Assembly (NCBI GenBank): GCA_025357975.1
Contig: JANYKY010000515.1
Coordinates: forward strand, 1-5,328
From: Gemmatimonadaceae bacterium
GTDB lineage: Bacteria; Gemmatimonadota; Gemmatimonadetes; Gemmatimonadales; Gemmatimonadaceae
Reading direction: 5' to 3'
Length of the DNA: 5,328 nt
The notes under the pieces were generated by a model. It was not told the DNA's origin. It was given only the letters and a program-made list of their open reading frames with translations, and searched no databases. How positions within the stretch are numbered: position 1 is the stretch's first letter; the number at the start of each line of letters is the position of its first letter. Shown in pieces: positions 1 through 5,328 of this stretch. The translations under genes were made by a program, and so were the position numbers.

Positions 1-318
1 CGATGTTGAATTGGCTTGCGCCATTCTGTCGGTGGCCGACCCCTTTCTGACCAACGCGTCCACGTCGGCAATCGCGACTCGCACGCGAACATCTCCTCCA
101 GGGAGTTGCTCCGCGACTTCGAGCTGGTCGAGATCTTTCGAGCTGTCGTTGTCGATCGACGACCAGGGCATCTTTCGCAGGTCCTGAGCTGCCGGATCGG
201 GAAGGATGTCGCTCATCGCCTGGACCTCGGCCGTCACGTCAGCTGGTACGTCCGCAACGAAGCCACTGTCAATCAGGGCCTGGCGGGACGAAGCACGAAG
301 ATCGAACGAATATGGCAT
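1..318 (-). CDS. RNB-domain exoribonuclease (RNase II/R family), C-terminus cut by window edge
   Basis: Probable 3'-to-5' exoribonuclease of the RNase II/RNase R (RNB) family, which degrades single-stranded RNA in the cytoplasm with Mg2+. Only the first 106 residues lie in the window. The frame opens at ATG 318-316, right after the TAA (321-319) of the esterase in the same frame, so no earlier start is possible. The RNB signature is clear: DLRKMPWSSIDNDSSKDLDQ at residues 46-65, then RVRVAIADVDALV (78-90), KGS (92-94) and N-S-T-S at the cut edge, where family members continue into a V-Y-T motif. The acidic catalytic cluster aligns as D56, D62 and D64. The fourth position, Asp in E. coli RNase II and RNase R, is Q65. 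Only about 45 residues precede the RNB core, so the usual N-terminal cold-shock domains are absent. It is the last visible gene of the minus-strand run and is probably translationally coupled to the esterase. Family assignment is firm; the exact substrate is unknown. Confidence 0.9.
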   Translation of the reverse strand, partial: MPYSFDLRASSRQALIDSGFVADVPADVTAEVQAMSDILPDPAAQDLRKMPWSSIDNDSSKDLDQLEVAEQLPGGDVRVRVAIADVDALVRKGSATDRMAQANSTS

Positions 319-1287
319 TTAGCGCCTGTGCTGGAGAAGAAAGCGAACGATCATTTCAGACGCCGGTAACTCGTGCATCGGCGCGACCGCGGTTGAATCC
401 CTGCTACCGGGCTCCTCGACGTCGGGCCACCCGTGAACACCGCCAGCAATCGTGTACAGCGCGACGTCGCTGTCACGACAGCCAGTGAATTCTGTCCGCC
501 GAACGTGCGTGGAGACCTGGCTGTTCTGCTCGAATGTACAGCCGTCGAGAGCCGACCAGTATTTAACGGAAGGCGTGACGTTGTTGGCCCACGGACGGTC
601 AGGCATGCTCAAACTGTCGGGAATGTCATCATCGAAAGGAACCTCATCGTCCGCTGTTCCCTGAATTGCCAACAGTGACACCGCCCTCGGCGGATGACAA
701 TGATCGAGAGCGATGCTTCCTGACACAACTGCGATAGCCGAAATTCGATCCGACAGCTCGCAACCGGCTCGATACGCCAGCTCCGCTCCTGACGAGAAGC
801 CCGCAACATAAACCCGTCGCGGATTCACGATGCCGTGTTTCGACAGGTCGTCGATGATGGCGCGGATGAAGCTCATGTCGTCGACCCCCTGGCGAGACGC
901 ATAGCCGCAGCACTCACCGGAGTTCCAGTCCGAAGAAATTTTGCCGAGGATGCTGCGAGCTCCATCCGGGTACGCAACGATCATGTTGTAGCGCTCCGCC
1001 ACGCTATCCATTCGCGTCATGTCCTCGATGATCTTGCCATCCTCTCCACTTCCATGAAGCAGAATGAGAAGGGGATAACGCCTGGCGACAAAGAACCGCC
1101 GCATCGGTGCGTTTCGCGGAACGTGAACGAGAAACCGCCTGAGGCCGTCAGGAGTTCGCACCGCCCGCTCCGTCGTTCCGATTGGCGGAGGGACGTTGAC
1201 TGTCTCCCCAGCGTGTCGCTCAAAAACAGCACACGAGGCGAGAAACACAACGATGGCACAGACCAGCGCCTGAATTCGCGATTTCAT
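319..1287 (-). CDS. Lipoprotein esterase, PHB depolymerase/LpqC/feruloyl-esterase family
   Basis: Predicted secreted alpha/beta-hydrolase esterase of 322 residues, anchored to a membrane as a lipoprotein. Residues 1-18 form a short basic and hydrophobic signal peptide ending in the lipobox L16-A-S-C19. Ala at +2 would favour the outer membrane in a diderm cell. The mature domain shows, in order, LLHGSGEDG (76-84, oxyanion-hole region), AYPDG (105-109), the W-N-S-G-E-C-C-G stretch (121-128) typical of LpqC-type esterases, and the nucleophile elbow GFSSG with Ser165. Asp213 in GTADDEVPF and His285 in GGVHGWP would complete the triad. Cysteines 126, 127, 176, 197, 250 and 270 could form disulfides, as expected outside the cytoplasm. 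Family members cleave polyhydroxyalkanoates, feruloyl or acetyl esters; the substrate here cannot be read from sequence. The gene begins 32 bases after the transporter stop and its TAA abuts the ribonuclease ATG, so it lies inside an operon. The ribosome-binding site is weak (AGAAGA, about 6 bases upstream), but the signal peptide fixes the start. Confidence 0.88.
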   Translation of the reverse strand: MKSRIQALVCAIVVFLASCAVFERHAGETVNVPPPIGTTERAVRTPDGLRRFLVHVPRNAPMRRFFVARRYPLLILLHGSGEDGKIIEDMTRMDSVAERYNMIVAYPDGARSILGKISSDWNSGECCGYASRQGVDDMSFIRAIIDDLSKHGIVNPRRVYVAGFSSGAELAYRAGCELSDRISAIAVVSGSIALDHCHPPRAVSLLAIQGTADDEVPFDDDIPDSLSMPDRPWANNVTPSVKYWSALDGCTFEQNSQVSTHVRRTEFTGCRDSDVALYTIAGGVHGWPDVEEPGSRDSTAVAPMHELPASEMIVRFLLQHRR

Positions 1288-1319
1288 CGAGGATCTTCTG
1301 TGCAGAAAGCGAGCCCTCG

Positions 1320-3479
1320 CTAGAGCGGGGAGGTCCAGCGTTCGACCGCGTCATGGACCGTTGCGATCTGAAGCGCCAGGCGTTCGATCCGGGCCGAGAG
1401 CAGGGGATACAGTTTGTTCTCAGGCGCACCAAGGGTCGGCATCTCGGCTTTCGGCGGAGCCGGCCGGTTGGTTCGAACCGATTCGGAAAGCGTCTCGAGA
1501 TCTCCGGCGGCTGCTTTCACGAAGGGCGCCAGAACTTCGGCCGGCGCACGCTCCGCGCCGTGGCGCAGCAGTGAAAGAGCGGCAATGGATGCAGTAATCC
1601 TCCTCATATAGGTAGTGAAGGTCATGGCGGCGGACAGATCTTCCGTGTGCCCTGAGTGCTCACCGATGTACCGTTGAAGAGATTCGTCGGTATTCGATGC
1701 TGTCAGTCCCGTCGCGCGTCTGGCGGCCAGGATCGCTCGTCCGGCATCATCGCTTCGATCGTCAAAGTAGTGTTCAACGCGCTGAAGATAGGCGCGATTT
1801 GCGTCGAGGGACTCAGCCATGTGGCCGGGCAGGCGTTCCGCTTCTGGACTTGGCCATAGCAATCTCGACCCGAGCCACGCGAGGGCGCCCCCGAGCAGCG
1901 TGTTCATCACGCGTGTACCAGCCAGATGCCAGTCTCCCGCACTTGCCTCCGCCAGCAAGACGAAGGTCGGAGTCAGGAAAATTGAAAATGCCACGTAGTT
2001 CACTGGCAGCAGCGCAACGCAGCATGATACGAATACGAATGCAAGCGCCGTGATCGCGATCGGATTGTGAATTAGTGCGCCGAGTGCCGCTGTAATGATG
2101 CCGCCGAGGACCGTTCCGATTATTCGCTGGGCTGCGCGCTGGCTGGTGACGCCGGTGTAGGGCTGCAGGATCACGATCACCGTCAGTATCATCCAGTAGC
2201 CGCGCTTGATGTCAAATAACCCGCTGATCGCCACCGCGGTCGATGTGACCACAGCGACACGCAGCGCATATCGAAAGAGCAGGGAGCCGGGGTTTAGAAT
2301 CGCACGGGCGAAAACGCGAATCGGCGTGCGCTCGGCCGCCATGTCCCAGGCGCGAGGCGCGGTCCTGACGCTTACATCGCGGCTCCCGTTGAGAGCTGCG
2401 GCCGTCGTTGCGGCAACCTCGCCGTACCGGCCAGCGCGGGTGAAGATTGTCGCGGTGTGTGAGTAGTGAATTGCCGCGATATCAGTCGCGGCCGCGTGAT
2501 CGTCGTTGAATGCCGCAGCGAGTTCCTCGCGCACGGGATCGCCGTTCCACGTTACGCCCACTTCAATCTGCTCATCCTCAGCTTCGACTGCGTCCGCAAT
2601 GCCGCGCGCAGTCGACGCAATCTGTCGCAGAACCCGCAGTACACTTTCTTCGATGCGAGGATTGCGTTGCTGTCGCGGAATTGCTTCGATCGTTTCAGCG
2701 ACTCCGACAATGTGACCGAACAGCTGGTCGGCCACTTCTGATAGTACGATGAGCTGTTCCCCCCGAGCGGTACTTCCCGGACGGCCCTGTCGCAAACGAG
2801 TCAAGACCTGTCGCGAATTCTCCAGCGCTGCTCGAACTACGGGGATCTGCGAAGGAAGTGCCCGGGGCTCGGATAACAGGGTGCGATCGACCTCATCCAC
2901 CACCTGATCGGTGTAAGAGGCGAGCTCGCGATAAGCCGTCGCGACCGCGAGGCGGCCGGGACGATAAGGTCGCAACGGCCAGACTATCAGTGACACAATC
3001 ATGGCCCAGATCCCGCCGATAATGATAAAGCCGGCCCGAGCAACGGCCTCATGGGACGAGGCCGGATACGCGATCGCTATGACGAACGTTGACAAAGATG
3101 GGCCGCCAACGCTGGAGCCAGGGTCACCCCAGACGCGGGCAAGACTCGCGATGAGCGCGACAACGAATGTCAGTGCAATTACGACAATCCTCTGGTTGCC
3201 TGATATCGTCCCTAGAAAAATCGCGATCGCGCAGCAGGTGGTGAGTGCGGCCATTGTAGCCGCGCGCGTACGATATGATCCGCCTTTATCTGCAAGTGCA
3301 ACGTTGAATCCGCCCAGGCTCATCCAGGTACCGCCCGTCGACCCGATGATTGCGGCTACAATGATCGGCCCGATTGTCGAGATCGCTGCCCGAAATCCAG
3401 CTGCGTACGCCGGTCTCATCGACGAGACATGGGTGACGGTGCGAAGGGTTCGCTCTAGCCGCTTAAGCCTCGGAATCAT
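1320..3479 (-). CDS. FUSC/YccS-type inner-membrane transporter, possible aromatic-acid exporter
   Basis: Inner-membrane protein of 719 residues from the chosen start, with the two-block FUSC/YccS/AaeB design. A first hydrophobic block at about 27-168 has five to six helices. It is followed by a soluble, helix-rich region (170-400), a second block (about 403-542), and a soluble C-terminal region (545-719). The second block carries the family signature: RYALRVAV (403-410), RGYWMILTVIVILQP (426-440), then T-S-Q-R and R-I-I-G-T-V-L-G-G (452-460). Known relatives include fusaric-acid resistance proteins and the AaeB p-hydroxybenzoate exporter; many other members are uncharacterised. The frame stays open to ATG 3572, but that start would overlap the divergent kinase. 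ATG 3479 gives a basic N-terminus (M-I-P-R-L-K-R) just before the first helix and is preferred. Its upstream AGGTG is weak and about 13 bases away. ATG 3419 is a shorter option. It is the first gene of the apparent operon with the esterase and ribonuclease. Family is sure; cargo is inferred only. Confidence 0.88.
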   Translation of the reverse strand: MIPRLKRLERTLRTVTHVSSMRPAYAAGFRAAISTIGPIIVAAIIGSTGGTWMSLGGFNVALADKGGSYRTRAATMAALTTCCAIAIFLGTISGNQRIVVIALTFVVALIASLARVWGDPGSSVGGPSLSTFVIAIAYPASSHEAVARAGFIIIGGIWAMIVSLIVWPLRPYRPGRLAVATAYRELASYTDQVVDEVDRTLLSEPRALPSQIPVVRAALENSRQVLTRLRQGRPGSTARGEQLIVLSEVADQLFGHIVGVAETIEAIPRQQRNPRIEESVLRVLRQIASTARGIADAVEAEDEQIEVGVTWNGDPVREELAAAFNDDHAAATDIAAIHYSHTATIFTRAGRYGEVAATTAAALNGSRDVSVRTAPRAWDMAAERTPIRVFARAILNPGSLLFRYALRVAVVTSTAVAISGLFDIKRGYWMILTVIVILQPYTGVTSQRAAQRIIGTVLGGIITAALGALIHNPIAITALAFVFVSCCVALLPVNYVAFSIFLTPTFVLLAEASAGDWHLAGTRVMNTLLGGALAWLGSRLLWPSPEAERLPGHMAESLDANRAYLQRVEHYFDDRSDDAGRAILAARRATGLTASNTDESLQRYIGEHSGHTEDLSAAMTFTTYMRRITASIAALSLLRHGAERAPAEVLAPFVKAAAGDLETLSESVRTNRPAPPKAEMPTLGAPENKLYPLLSARIERLALQIATVHDAVERWTSPL

Positions 3480-3488
3480 GAAGCAAAC

Positions 3489-3517
3489 TTGCACCTGAAC
3501 GCCCACCGGCCTAAAGT
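3489..3517 (+). promoter_or_regulatory. Possible sigma70-like promoter for the kinase
   Basis: TTGCAC (3489-3494) and TAAAGT (3512-3517) are separated by exactly 17 bases, a standard -35/-10 spacing, though each box matches consensus only partly (3 of 6 and 4 of 6). Transcription would begin near 3524, about 10 bases before the ribosome-binding site. This fits a kinase start at 3549 or 3579 and would exclude the TTG at 3489 as a start. No equally good promoter was seen on the minus strand for the transporter. Confidence 0.35.
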
Positions 3518-3533
3518 GGTAAGCCAATTCTTC

Positions 3534-3540
3534 AAGGAGG
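3534..3540 (+). promoter_or_regulatory. Perfect Shine-Dalgarno site (AAGGAGG) deciding the kinase start
   Basis: AAGGAGG is fully complementary to the anti-Shine-Dalgarno end of 16S rRNA and is followed by another AG. The only start-like codon at normal spacing in any frame is CTG at 3549 (8 bases), in frame with the kinase. TTG 3558 is 17 bases away and ATG 3579 is 38 bases away, both longer than usual. A chance match this good in such a short gap is unlikely. Confidence 0.6.
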
Positions 3541-3548
3541 AGACCGCT

Positions 3549-5126
3549 CTGGCAGAGTTGATTCGCCCTCATTCACCAATGATTGCATCGGGTTCGGGCA
3601 ATCTCGCTACGCGTGGCCGCGCGATACCGGCGGACCTTCTCAAAGAAGCTTCCATCCGGCTGGGCATTCTGGCCCTTCTTGCCGCTGCGGTGTGGATAGT
3701 CGCGACTATCGGCGGCCATCTGGCGGTGAGAGCCATGAGCCCGGGGGCCGGGTGGCTCTGGTTTGGGGTGCCCGATGTGATCGCGGCGCTCGCGGCAGCC
3801 GCATCGATCGGTTTGTTTTTCTATACCCGGCGCACGAAACGAGACCCCGGATTCATCCTGAACCTCGGTCTTGGCTACATGATTTTGACGTCTCTTGCAA
3901 TTGCGCATCTCTCCCATTGGGATCCGCGGCATGAGACGATGGTTGTGGTACCAACCATCAGCTGGGTCGGCGTCGTCCTGATTATTTTCGCCGCGATCGT
4001 TCCGACATCGCGGCGAAAGACGCTGATCGCGGGAATTGTTGCAGCGTCGATGAATCCCGTCGTTATGCTGGTATCGCGGGCTCAAGGCACAATCGAGTTT
4101 GGGGCCCCGATGAACGCTCTCGCCATGCACTATCCCGATTTTATCCTGGTCGGCATCGCCGTCGTCATTTCGCAGGTCGTGACGCGGCTGGGACAGCAGA
4201 TCGGCAGGGCGCGCGAGATGGGTAGCTACCAGCTCGGCGATCTCATCAAGCGTGGCGGCATGGGCGAAGTGTATCGAGCCACACACCGCATGCTCGCAAG
4301 GCCGGCCGCGATCAAGCTCATTCGTCCGGAGATGCTTGGGGAACAAGGAGAGGCGTCTGCCTTGGCGGTAAAGCGCTTTTATAGAGAGGCCGAGGCGGCG
4401 GCTACTCTCAGGTCGCCACATACAGTTGAACTCTTTGACTTTGGAGTAACCGAAGACGAGACGCTGTATTTCGTCATGGAGTTACTGGACGGATTGGACC
4501 TCGAGACATTGGTACGCGAGTATGGGCCGCTTCCATCCGCTCGCGCAATCCATATTCTCCGGCAGGTATGCGAGTCCCTCGAAGAGGCACACGTTCGCGG
4601 CCTGATCCATCGTGACATCAAGCCCGCGAATATCCATCTCGGCCGCGTCGGGATCGAGGACGATTTTGTGAAAGTGCTGGATTTTGGCCTCGTCAAGACC
4701 GTCGACAGCAACGGAGTTCCCGAACACTCACTCGCAACTGAGCTGGGCCGTACGCCGGGCACTCCTGCGTACATGGCCCCGGAAATGGCACTTGGAGAAG
4801 TTGTCGACGGGCGTGCTGACATTTACGCATTGGGCTGCGTTGCCTACTACCTCCTGTCCGCAAAACTTGTATTCGATGCAGAGAACACACTTCAAATGCT
4901 CGCCAAACATTTGCGAAATGATCCAGTGCCTCCTTCGCTGAAGAGCGGCGTTGAAATTCCGCGCGCACTGGAGAGTCTGGTCCTCGCGTGTCTTTCCAAG
5001 AAACCGGAAGGGCGTCCGCAAACAGCACGGGAGCTATCGAGCGCGCTCGCTGCTATCCGTGTGCCGGAATGGACTCAGGGCCAGGCGGCCGATTGGTGGA
5101 AGGCACGCGGGGCGTTGGTAGCATAG
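3549..5126 (+). CDS. Membrane-anchored Ser/Thr protein kinase with six N-terminal helices
   Basis: Hanks-type Ser/Thr kinase of 525 residues counted from CTG 3549. Six hydrophobic segments lie at about 36-55, 70-92, 101-121, 131-151, 158-176 and 195-212. Basic loops (RRTKR after the second, SRRK after the fourth, RLGQQIGRAR after the sixth) put both termini in the cytoplasm. The kinase domain spans about 227-504. It shows a glycine loop LIKRGGMGEV (232-241), ATP-binding K256 in AAIK, probable helix-C E280, catalytic HRDIKPAN (354-361, D356), DFG (378-380), GTPAYMAPE (404-412), D423 and R489. All catalytic residues are present, so it should be active, but the first glycine of GxGxxG is K234. 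A short tail follows with W-T and A-D-W-W. It has no PASTA or other extracytoplasmic sensor domain. The frame opens at TTG 3489. AAGGAGG at 3534-3540 lies 8 bases before CTG 3549, which is why I chose it; TTG 3558 and ATG 3579 are alternatives. It is divergent from the transporter. Substrates are unknown. Confidence 0.9.
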   Translation: MAELIRPHSPMIASGSGNLATRGRAIPADLLKEASIRLGILALLAAAVWIVATIGGHLAVRAMSPGAGWLWFGVPDVIAALAAAASIGLFFYTRRTKRDPGFILNLGLGYMILTSLAIAHLSHWDPRHETMVVVPTISWVGVVLIIFAAIVPTSRRKTLIAGIVAASMNPVVMLVSRAQGTIEFGAPMNALAMHYPDFILVGIAVVISQVVTRLGQQIGRAREMGSYQLGDLIKRGGMGEVYRATHRMLARPAAIKLIRPEMLGEQGEASALAVKRFYREAEAAATLRSPHTVELFDFGVTEDETLYFVMELLDGLDLETLVREYGPLPSARAIHILRQVCESLEEAHVRGLIHRDIKPANIHLGRVGIEDDFVKVLDFGLVKTVDSNGVPEHSLATELGRTPGTPAYMAPEMALGEVVDGRADIYALGCVAYYLLSAKLVFDAENTLQMLAKHLRNDPVPPSLKSGVEIPRALESLVLACLSKKPEGRPQTARELSSALAAIRVPEWTQGQAADWWKARGALVA

Positions 5127-5128
5127 CG

Positions 5129-5144
5129 ACGAATTCTTCGTTTT
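5129..5144 (+). terminator. Weak candidate intrinsic terminator after the kinase
   Basis: Just after the kinase stop, ACGAA (5129-5133) and TTCGT (5137-5141) can pair as a five-base stem with a three-base loop, extendable by one G-T pair. The run of Ts is short (5141-5144). The stem is small for an intrinsic terminator, but the position between convergent genes is right. On the minus strand there is no T run after the hairpin, so it would serve only the kinase. Confidence 0.25.
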
Positions 5145-5145
5145 G

Positions 5146-5328
5146 TCAGGGCGGGGCGAAACGGTAAATGTGGGGCCCCGGTGGAAACCGCGTATCTGTA
5201 ATTATCGCCGTGAATGTTTTTTCCTCGCCAGTCAGGAGACGGCAGTCGGGAATCTCGACCGCGGTGATTGGGCCTTCGGAAAGCTGAACCGACATTCCGC
5301 AGGCGAATCCTCGATTGGTGCCCTGCAG
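5146..5328 (-). CDS. C-terminal fragment of an unrecognised protein
   Basis: The minus strand is open from the right edge to a TGA at 5148-5146, giving 60 residues. The text reads like a real protein end, with alternating hydrophobic and polar residues and balanced charge: G-P-I-T-A-V-E-I-P-D-C-R, then T-F-T-A-I-I-T-D-T-R-F-P-P-G-P and an end in Y-R-F-A-P-P. The beta-strand-like pattern suggests the edge of a beta-rich domain, but I recognise no family. No start is assigned. An in-frame ATG at codon 12 has no clear ribosome-binding site, so the gene more likely begins outside the window. It converges on the kinase, with only 19 bases between the two stops. The plus strand is also open across this stretch, but its translation is rich in Arg, Cys and Trp and looks less natural. 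Confidence 0.55.
   Translation of the reverse strand: MQGTNRGFACGMSVQLSEGPITAVEIPDCRLLTGEEKTFTAIITDTRFPPGPHIYRFAPP

Noticed and set aside
16..369. Plus-strand open frame at the left edge
   Set aside because: The minus strand here encodes an unmistakable RNB catalytic motif. The plus translation has no protein-like features.
835..1323. Plus-strand open frame opposite the esterase
   Set aside because: Low-complexity, basic composition with no motif; the antisense strand encodes the lipobox and oxyanion region of the esterase.
3001..3498. Plus-strand open frame opposite the transporter's first membrane block
   Set aside because: It has no recognisable motif or ribosome-binding site, and the opposite strand carries a clear FUSC-family helix block.
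3503..3519. Inverted repeat CCAC/GTGG as a defined operator
   Set aside because: Four-base arms with a nine-base spacer are expected by chance at this base composition, so it is mentioned only as context for the divergent region.
3489..3548. Kinase start at TTG 3489
   Set aside because: It has no ribosome-binding site, coincides with the proposed -35 box, and makes the strong AAGGAGG site meaningless.
3480..3572. N-terminal extension of the transporter to ATG 3572
   Set aside because: It would overlap the divergent kinase ribosome-binding site and start. The extra 31 residues look unlike the family, and this ATG is merely the first codon after an in-frame stop. ATG 3479 gives a typical basic N-terminus.
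3573..4421. Long minus-strand open frame (282 codons) opposite the kinase membrane domain
   Set aside because: Its translation is rich in Arg, His and Asp with no domain pattern, and it lies antisense to a clear membrane protein. It is a mirror of codon bias in the real gene.
4379..4822. Minus-strand open frame opposite the kinase catalytic core
   Set aside because: Ser- and Arg-rich shadow of the HRD to APE region, with no start signal.
5127..5328. Open plus-strand frame to the right edge
   Set aside because: It is open by chance over about 200 bases. Its composition (Arg, Cys, Trp rich) is less protein-like than the minus-strand frame and it has no ribosome-binding site.

Overview
The window is ordinary, densely coding chromosomal DNA, moderately GC-rich by eye. 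I see no RNA genes, insertion sequences, CRISPR arrays or phage genes. It holds five coding regions, two of them cut by the window edges, and almost no non-coding DNA. Three traits fit a soil-type Gram-negative lineage such as Gemmatimonadota or a relative: a multi-pass membrane Ser/Thr kinase, an LpqC-type lipoprotein esterase, and a short RNB-family ribonuclease without cold-shock domains. This placement is an impression from protein style, not a search result.

Layout. From about 3479 down to the left edge, three minus-strand genes lie head to tail. First comes a FUSC/YccS-type membrane transporter (1320-3479), then 32 bases, then a lipoprotein esterase of the polyhydroxybutyrate depolymerase/LpqC/feruloyl-esterase family (319-1287). 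The third is an RNB-domain exoribonuclease whose ATG (318-316) directly follows the esterase TAA in the same frame, and whose C-terminus is cut at base 1. The spacing strongly suggests one operon.

Divergently, on the plus strand, lies a Ser/Thr protein kinase (about 3549-5126). It has six predicted N-terminal membrane helices followed by a C-terminal cytoplasmic kinase domain, the reverse of the PknB order. The roughly 70-100 base divergent region holds a plausible sigma70-like promoter and a perfect AAGGAGG ribosome-binding site. That site best fits a CTG start at 3549, with ATG 3579 as the conventional alternative. Convergent with the kinase, the last 183 bases encode on the minus strand the C-terminal 60 residues of a protein I do not recognise.

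How the genes may work together (inference): the FUSC family includes exporters of aromatic acids, and the esterase family includes feruloyl esterases. The pair could therefore be one ester-cleavage and aromatic-acid-efflux module. The kinase shares the control region and could sense membrane state, but nothing in the sequence links it directly to the operon. The ribonuclease is probably a housekeeping passenger. I did not find a clearly new system. The most unusual points are the kinase architecture, its altered glycine loop, its probable non-ATG start, and the zero-gap in-frame junction between esterase and ribonuclease.
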